This document shows positions 7,876 to 11,724 of a stretch of 11,724 nucleotides of DNA, piece by piece. Every line of letters starts with the position of its first letter. Position 1 is the first letter of the stretch. A program made the position numbers and the translations under genes. The notes under the pieces are model-generated. The model ran no database searches. It was not told where the DNA came from and saw nothing but the letters and a program-made list of their open reading frames with translations. Location of the stretch: assembly GCA_905221605.1 (NCBI GenBank), contig CAJNDS010000245.1:176870-188593 (forward strand), read 5' to 3'. This stretch comes from Symbiodinium natans. Its lineage: Eukaryota > Sar > Dinophyceae > Suessiales > Symbiodiniaceae.

Positions 7876-8410
7876 ATAGACGAAAGCCCCAAAGCCAGGT
7901 ACTGCCTTTCGCCCTAGAGGCGATGCGTGCTGCGGAAAGCGGTGAGGTTGCGCCGCACTGAGCGGGGCTTGACGGTTCATTTGGTCTAGCTGGCTTTTTG
8001 GGCGCCCCTTTTTGTTTACAGGGTCTGTCCCGGGTGGTGGAGGTGGTGTAAAAACGAGCCCTCCAACCCCTAAGCCACCTAAAGCCCCTTCTTAAGCCCA
8101 CGAGCAAGGTGAAGCACGGGCGGCGGCGAGCCGTTCGCACAGGAAGCCACGAGGAGACCAGGGGCCTGGGAAGTTGGTCTTTGGCAGGGTTTTGGAGTTT
8201 TTGGACTCAGAGTCTTGCATACGTCCCCCCCGTTTCCCCCCTTAATGAATGGATTCACGAGGTCTGGAGGGCGCCGAAAGTGGGGAGTTAAAGGGGCTCT
8301 ACATAGTCGTTTTGACCCAGCGGGGGGTTGTTTTTTGAGAGGCTTGACCTCTTGGAGAAGCCTGCCCAACCTTTGTTAGTGGCGCGGTTATAGTTGAGTT
8401 CCGGGATTTG
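7876..8410. other. gene-poor stretch with overlapping short open frames
   Basis: Reverse open frames at 7874-8140 and 8079-8369 and a forward frame at 8109-8291 overlap each other. The peptides are Arg/Gly or Pro rich without a known motif. A few C-rich telomere-like words occur at about 8064-8100 (CCAACCCCTAAGCCACC). Confidence 0.4.
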
Positions 8411-8466
8411 CTTTGTTTTGGTTTTAGTTGGGAGGGTCGAGGATTAGGGTTAGTTAGGGTCAAGTT
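8411..8466 (+). repeat. decayed telomere-like stretch, G-rich strand
   Basis: TTTGTTTTGGTTTTAGTTGG is followed by GATTAGGGTTAGTTAGGGTC. The TTAGGG words at 8444-8459 are the clearest units. Confidence 0.6.
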
Positions 8467-9060
8467 TCTTGGTGACAGGAGCGACTGGCTGCAACTGAAG
8501 CTGTCGGCACCTACGTGGCCGCGGTGGGCGCGCGGTGTCCTGGCACGAAGAGGCTAAGCTAGATGCAGGTCGACTTCTGGCACAACCTTAGGCGAACCCC
8601 GAACCCTTGAGCAATCAATTCGGGCTTTAGGAAAATAGGGTCTAGGACCTGACTGTTGGCTTTGCAGAAAAATGCAGCCATGGCAATGGGTTAGACGAAA
8701 GCTGATTCTCTGGGAACCAGTAGTGGCTTGAGGTTCATTGAGAGGCCATTGAGGGCTCTGGGGCTTTAAGGATTCCGCTTGTACGCTTCAAGGGGATTGG
8801 GGTAAAGAGAGACTCAGCAAGTCAAGCTTAGGGTTCGGAGCTTGGGGGGTTTCTTCGGACCTAAATCCAGACGCTCCCGAAGCCACGGCAACCTAAAGCT
8901 CTTAAACCGACTTTACAAAAACTAAGCCTGTAGACCCGAAACCCGAAGAAATCCTCCGAAGCAGAACTCCAAGTAAGTAACTCCAAGTCCAGGTTTGCCC
9001 CTCACCTCCCGAGCGCACTCCCAGCCGTCTGCGCGCAGGCCTCCAGATGCGCACCCCCTC
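8467..9060. other. gene-poor stretch with G+C-rich patch and scattered telomere-like words
   Basis: A G+C-rich patch at about 8480-8560 has a short open frame (LQLKLSAPTWPRWARGVLA, ending in TAA) without an ATG. I cannot assign it. Telomere-like words appear at 8821-8852 (G-rich) and 8871-8950 (C-rich, CTTAAACCGAC, ACCCGAAACCCGAAG). The longest open frame in the window (reverse, 8922-9392, 156 codons) runs across these repeats and is not credible as a gene. Confidence 0.4.
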
Positions 9061-9412
9061 ACGGCCCTAAACCGCAAACCCTGAATCATGGGTGCAAGGG
9101 CTTCAGGATTGAGTGCTTCAGCGCCTTGGGGCTTTGGGGCTTCGGATTCTGGAAGGTGCTTGCAGGGTGGGTGGTCTTTGAAAGGGGGGGCAGACTTTAG
9201 GGACACCCCCAGAGCTCTTGGGGGGGGAGAGGTGGTCCCGACCCAAGATAGCCAAGTTACTGAAGAGCCGAAGCCAAAGCTGACGGGTGTGCGTAAAGGG
9301 TAAAGTAAACTGATCCAGAGGCGTGGGGTGCAGAACTTGCATTTGGCATGGAGGCTTGAGGCGTGATTTCCTTCAATCTCGAGATGCTTCACGGCTTCGG
9401 GGCTTTGGGATG
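9061..9412. repeat. telomere-like and TTTGGGGC-type words around an unsupported open frame
   Basis: C-rich words at 9065-9083 (CCCTAAACCGCAAACCCTG) are followed by G-rich 8-mer words at 9125-9142 (CTTGGGGCTTTGGGGCTTC), a seven-G run at 9185-9191, an eight-G run at 9220-9227, and another 8-mer cluster at 9392-9410. These resemble the cluster at 6282-6338. Confidence 0.55.
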
Positions 9413-10048
9413 GCTTGACCTTTTCCTATGCAGACGCGCAAACATGTCTTGCATACCTCAAAGGCAGGTGAATGACTAGCAGCACCCTACTTCCTGCACG
9501 TTAAGTCGGCAAAAATGGGTCCTTGTGAGAAGCACGCCATGCAAATTCAGAGGGCTATTCACTGCTACACACCCACATACGTGCCTCAGATTGACAGGCC
9601 AAGCATGCCGACCCTGGTGTGCGGGCAGAGACCGCCAACGCGTTGGCCAAAATGGGCAGAGCACAGCACCTAGCGGCCCGCATGCTGAGGTTGCAAGTTG
9701 CAACCCTACACCGCGGTTTAGGAGGCTGCAAGCCCGAAACCCCTGACTGTACCTTAAGACGCCAGCCAAGGTCCTTGGCGATTTGGCCGGAGGCCTGGCG
9801 AAGCGAGTCCTACCCCAGCATACCTCGACTCCAAGCCCTGAAACCCTTAGGCTGCCGCATGAGGACCGCGAGGGTCAACCTTAAGCCCACATCCTACACA
9901 CCCCACTAGTGGCCCCTGACAACCCCAAGAAGCCCTCTTGGCCCTACTAGCACCCCCTGAAAAAAAGGCCCCAAAAGCCCTCAGTACTCGGAGGCCTTCC
10001 TGAAGGGCATGCCGACCGGCAAGCCGCTTCGAGCCTCGCAGAGGCCGC
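9413..10048. other. gene-poor stretch, C-rich decayed repeats toward its end
   Basis: A reverse frame of 97 codons (9476-9769) and forward frames of 73 and 96 codons overlap without recognisable motifs. From about 9830 to 9975 C-rich words increase (CCCTGAAACCCTTAGG, CCCCTGAC, AAAAGCCCTCAG), consistent with old CCCTAAA-type sequence. Confidence 0.4.
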
Positions 10049-10098
10049 TTTTGAGGGTTTAGGGTTTAGGGTTTACAGGGTTGAGGGGTTAGGGTTGC
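10049..10098 (+). repeat. telomere-like repeat, G-rich strand
   Basis: TTTTGAGGG, TTTAGGG, TTTAGGG, TTTACAGGG, TTGAGGGG, TTAGGG in succession, with the clean units at 10059-10072. Confidence 0.85.
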
Positions 10099-10115
10099 TA
10101 GACCTTGTGTTGGGT

Positions 10116-10526
10116 TCAGGTCCGGAGGTTTGGGCAAAAGTTTTGGGCGAGTCTTTTGGTTTGCTTTATGGGCCGTTTGGAGCTTTTTTGGGGCCTCGCG
10201 GGGCTCTGGGGCTTGCTCCCAAGCAGTTTTGGCCTTTCCAGGCCTTTTGCGGCCTGTTCCCTTCCGGGTGCCTTTGGCCTTTTGGGGGCCTTATGGGGCC
10301 TCCCCGGTGTTTTATTTGCATCCGTTTGTGGACCTGTTTTGGGGGGCGAGTCTTTGTGTTTTTCCGACTTGGTTAGACAAATTGCTTTGCACATACAAAA
10401 TGGTATGGTGTCAAGTCCAGAGGTGTAAGTACATTGACGTGGTGTTGTGTGGCGCCAGCTTGTTTGGACAAACGAATTCCGAATGCCACGGGGCTTTGTG
10501 TGGTGCCAGCTTGATTGGACAAACAA
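10116..10526 (-). other. stop-poor stretch; reverse frame encodes a Lys/Pro-rich peptide
   Basis: The reverse frame from ATG 10524-10526 to TGA 10116-10118 is 136 codons. Its first part repeats the block FVQ-S/T-SW-H/R-HT-K/T-PR with a 17-residue period (from the 51-bp DNA repeat). Its second half is strongly basic, for example PGRPHKAPKRPKAPGREQ and ARPQKSSKRPIKQTKR. The forward strand is open in three frames over much of the same bases (10095-10376, 10105-10428, 10130-10534), giving Gly/Phe/Pro-rich peptides. The plus strand is rich in G and T with many GGCC and TTTTGG words and few A, so stops are rare on both strands by composition. A small basic protein is possible, but compositional openness is the simpler explanation. 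Confidence 0.15.
10446..10524 (+). repeat. 51-bp-period direct repeat (two 28-bp copies)
   Basis: Copy one, 10446-10473, reads TGTGTGGCGCCAGCTTGTTT then GGACAAAC. Copy two, 10497-10524, reads TGTGTGGTGCCAGCTTGATT then GGACAAAC. They match at 26 of 28 positions and are 51 bp apart, a multiple of three, so frames stay open through both. A faint third relative may be CTTGGTTAGACAAATTGC near 10370, but it is off the period. Confidence 0.8.
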
Positions 10527-10546
10527 CTTGGTGAATCTAAAAATGA

Positions 10547-10690
10547 TGGTTTAGGGTTCAGAGCTTCGGCACGCACGAAGGGTTTGGGGGTGGCCTCAGA
10601 TTTTTGTTAAGGAGTTTAGGGCCTTCGGCTTTGAGGATCTCGGGTTTTTGGAATTGGGGGTTCAGGGTTCGTGGGTTCAGTACCGTTGGT
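10547..10690 (+). repeat. decayed telomere-like stretch, G-rich strand
   Basis: GGTTTAGGGTTCAG at 10549 is followed by scattered AGGGTTTGGGGG, GAGTTTAGGG, TTTTTGGAATTGGGGG, TTCAGGG, TTCGTGGG and TTCAG words up to about 10680. Confidence 0.6.
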
Positions 10691-10774
10691 TCATTCGGCG
10701 TCCTCGTATTTACGGGGCTGTCCTTGTTCCTTGTATGTGAGTGAGACAGCGACTCTTCTTCAATGACCCAGGCC

Positions 10775-10820
10775 TTAAACCCTAAGACCCTAAACCCTAA
10801 GCCCTAAAACCCTAAAGCCT
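10775..10820 (-). repeat. telomere-like repeat, C-rich on plus strand
   Basis: TTAAACCCTAAGACCCTAAA, CCCTAAGCCCTAAAACCCTA and AAGCC follow one another: about five units with small insertions. Orientation is opposite to the stretch at 10547-10690. Confidence 0.85.
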
Positions 10821-10917
10821 CTAAGGGAGTCCGACCGCAGGCAGTGGCACGGGGCCTGTGCGACATTCTCTCGGAGGCCGCCAAGCACAGAAGCCTAGTT
10901 TCAACCTTTTTGGTGAC

Positions 10918-11005
10918 GGGTCCTGAAGCCAATTTCTTGGGCCTTCTGAAGCCAACTTAAGGCCTTCTGAGGCCCATGTTGGCCTTCTGAAGCCTGACTT
11001 CTGAG
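10918..11005 (+). repeat. 20-21-bp tandem repeat on GGCCTTCTGAAGCC
   Basis: GGCCTTCTGA begins at 10940, 10961 and 10981, and a related TCCTGAAGCC lies at 10921-10930. Each unit continues as AGCC or GGCCC, then six or seven variable bases rich in T. CTTCTGAAG has a palindromic core (CTTC-T-GAAG), so each unit could form a small hairpin. The unit is unrelated to the telomere-like heptamer and I cannot link it to a known element. Confidence 0.75.
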
Positions 11006-11550
11006 CTCTGGGATACCCTCAGGTTTAAGTTGAGCATTTGGCCTCCCAGAGGTGTCTTGGGATTAATATACTTAAACTCAGCTTGTCAGCTGTTTAGATA
11101 ACTTGGGAAATTCAGAATGCTGCCACATACAACTTCTATTTGTTTTGTCTTGAGGGCTTAGGGTTCAGGGTTTCTTTATGAGGGACGTTTGGGCACACGA
11201 TCCCTGACCTTTCAGGGCTCCAGGCGTCCGAAGGCGTCTTCGCTTGAGGGATTCGCAGTCGACCCATCCCATGGTTTCCACCGATTCCCCCCAAGCACAA
11301 AGCATGCAAGAGGAAAACGCCTTATTGAAACATTCTAAACTTCTACCAACACAAGCATCCTTGAAATGCCCGAGATCCCTCCTCAAGCTTTCTCGAATTG
11401 GAAAACGTCCTGGGCCAAGCCCGGTGCGGAGCTGTGGGCGCTATGTGACATAGGGAGTTGGGGCTTGAGGGACTTTGGGCCGTTGGTCTGCTGGAGCGTT
11501 TTTGTTGGGTTGAGCCTTCAGGATTTTGATTCTGGGGCCGGGGAAACCCC
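11006..11550. other. gene-poor stretch with one short telomere-like cluster
   Basis: GAGGGCTTAGGGTTCAGGGT at 11152-11171 is the only clear telomere-like cluster. Forward (11244-11453) and reverse (11165-11386) open frames of about 70 codons overlap, with no recognisable motif. The segment at 11050-11150 is comparatively A+T-rich. Nothing else is apparent. Confidence 0.45.
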
Positions 11551-11597
11551 AGCCCTAAACCCTATATATCCTAAACCCTGAACCCTAAACCCTAAAA
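11551..11597 (-). repeat. telomere-like repeat, C-rich on plus strand
   Basis: GCCCTAAACCCTATATATCC, TAAACCCTGAACCCTAAACC and CTAAAAC give about six units, broken by a TATATA insertion. Confidence 0.88.
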
Positions 11598-11624
11598 CTC
11601 AATTGCCGAAACTCCTGGTTGCTT

Positions 11625-11640
11625 CGAGGCTGGATCCTCG
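11625..11640. repeat. short inverted repeat, 5-bp stem
   Basis: CGAGG at 11625-11629 pairs with CCTCG at 11636-11640 around CTGGAT. It lies in the G+C-rich spacer between the opposed telomere-like runs at 11551 and 11691. It is short enough to be chance. Confidence 0.4.
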
Positions 11641-11678
11641 CCGCTGCGCTGCACGCTGCAGGCCAAAGAGGCAGAGGG

Positions 11679-11692
11679 CTTTTTGGCTCAGG
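11679..11692 (+). other. weak match to the 3' half of the dinoflagellate spliced leader
   Basis: CTTTTTGGCTCAGG agrees at 12 of 14 positions with the last 14 bases of the known dinoflagellate spliced leader (CATTTTGGCTCAAG). In dinoflagellates such relicts mark genes reinserted from processed mRNA. The upstream CCGTAGC half is missing, and telomere-like repeat rather than a reading frame follows, so this may be chance. Confidence 0.12.
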
Positions 11693-11724
11693 GTTTAGGG
11701 TTATAGGGGTTTAGGGTCAGGTTT
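11691..11724 (+). repeat. telomere-like repeat at the window edge, G-rich strand
   Basis: GGGTTTAGGGTTATAGGGGT followed by TTAGGGTCAGGTTT, running off the window end. It is opposed to the C-rich run at 11551-11597, so the two bracket about 90 bp as CCCTAAA...TTTAGGG. Confidence 0.82.

Noticed and set aside
8922-9392. Longest open frame in the window (reverse, 156 codons)
   Set aside because: It runs across C-rich and G-rich telomere-like words that translate to low-complexity peptide (such as GAEALNPEALAP and IQGLRFRAVRG). It has no recognisable domain and overlaps open frames on the other strand.
10095-10376. Forward Gly/Phe/Pro-rich open frame as a structural protein
   Set aside because: Three forward frames and a reverse frame are open over the same bases because the plus strand is G/T-rich and A-poor. 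Composition explains the openness.

Overview
The window looks like gene-poor nuclear DNA from a eukaryote with plant/alveolate-type telomeres (TTTAGGG). I find no confident protein-coding gene, rRNA, tRNA or bacterial-type operon. Every open frame is short (156 codons at most), most overlap other open frames, and many are simply translations of telomere-like repeats (peptides of the LNPKP or QGLGF type). My best guess for the source is an alveolate: a dinoflagellate (Symbiodiniaceae-like genomes carry much telomere-like sequence) or a coccidian such as Eimeria, whose repeat-rich segments combine AAACCCT telomere-like repeats with CAG/alanine-rich tracts. A green alga or another TTTAGGG lineage cannot be excluded. 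This assignment is inference from repeat type and base composition only.

The dominant structure is telomere-like sequence scattered along the whole 11.7 kb. It comes as short clean runs of TTTAGGG or CCCTAAA embedded in long decayed stretches (TTCAGGG, TTGAGGG, CTTAGGG, TTTCGGG, TTTGGGG and complements). The G-rich strand changes sides repeatedly: G-rich on + at about 41-861, C-rich at 1726-1758, G-rich at 1931-2003, C-rich at 3811-4113, C-rich at 5488-5962, G-rich at 5998-6179 and 6661-6715, C-rich at 7784-7875, G-rich at 10049-10098, C-rich at 10775-10820, G-rich at 11151-11173, C-rich at 11551-11597 and G-rich again at 11691-11724. The cleanest array, 5998-6108, has a homogeneous block of seven TTTGGGG variants between TTTAGGG blocks.

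Other structures stand out against this background. A foldback element of about 370 bp (5076-5445) is built from a 12-bp unit, GGGTCCGAAAAT, in two opposed arms. A 51-bp-period direct repeat lies at 10446-10524, next to a 400-bp stretch that is open on both strands. A 20-21-bp tandem repeat built on GGCCTTCTGAAGCC lies at 10918-11005. There is a nearly pure C tract at 4677-4707. Two short alanine-rich, codon-like patches (1420-1545 and 1760-1942) flank a telomere-like run, and another exon-like patch ends at 6468. If any of these patches are exons they are isolated fragments or decayed remnants.

The stretches between these features (862-1419, 2010-2940, 3207-3430, 4114-4676, 5446-5997, 6469-6660, 7000-7780, 8470-9060, 9150-9820, 11174-11550) hold only sparse telomere-like words and short unsupported open frames. 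They look like old, decayed or unique intergenic DNA.
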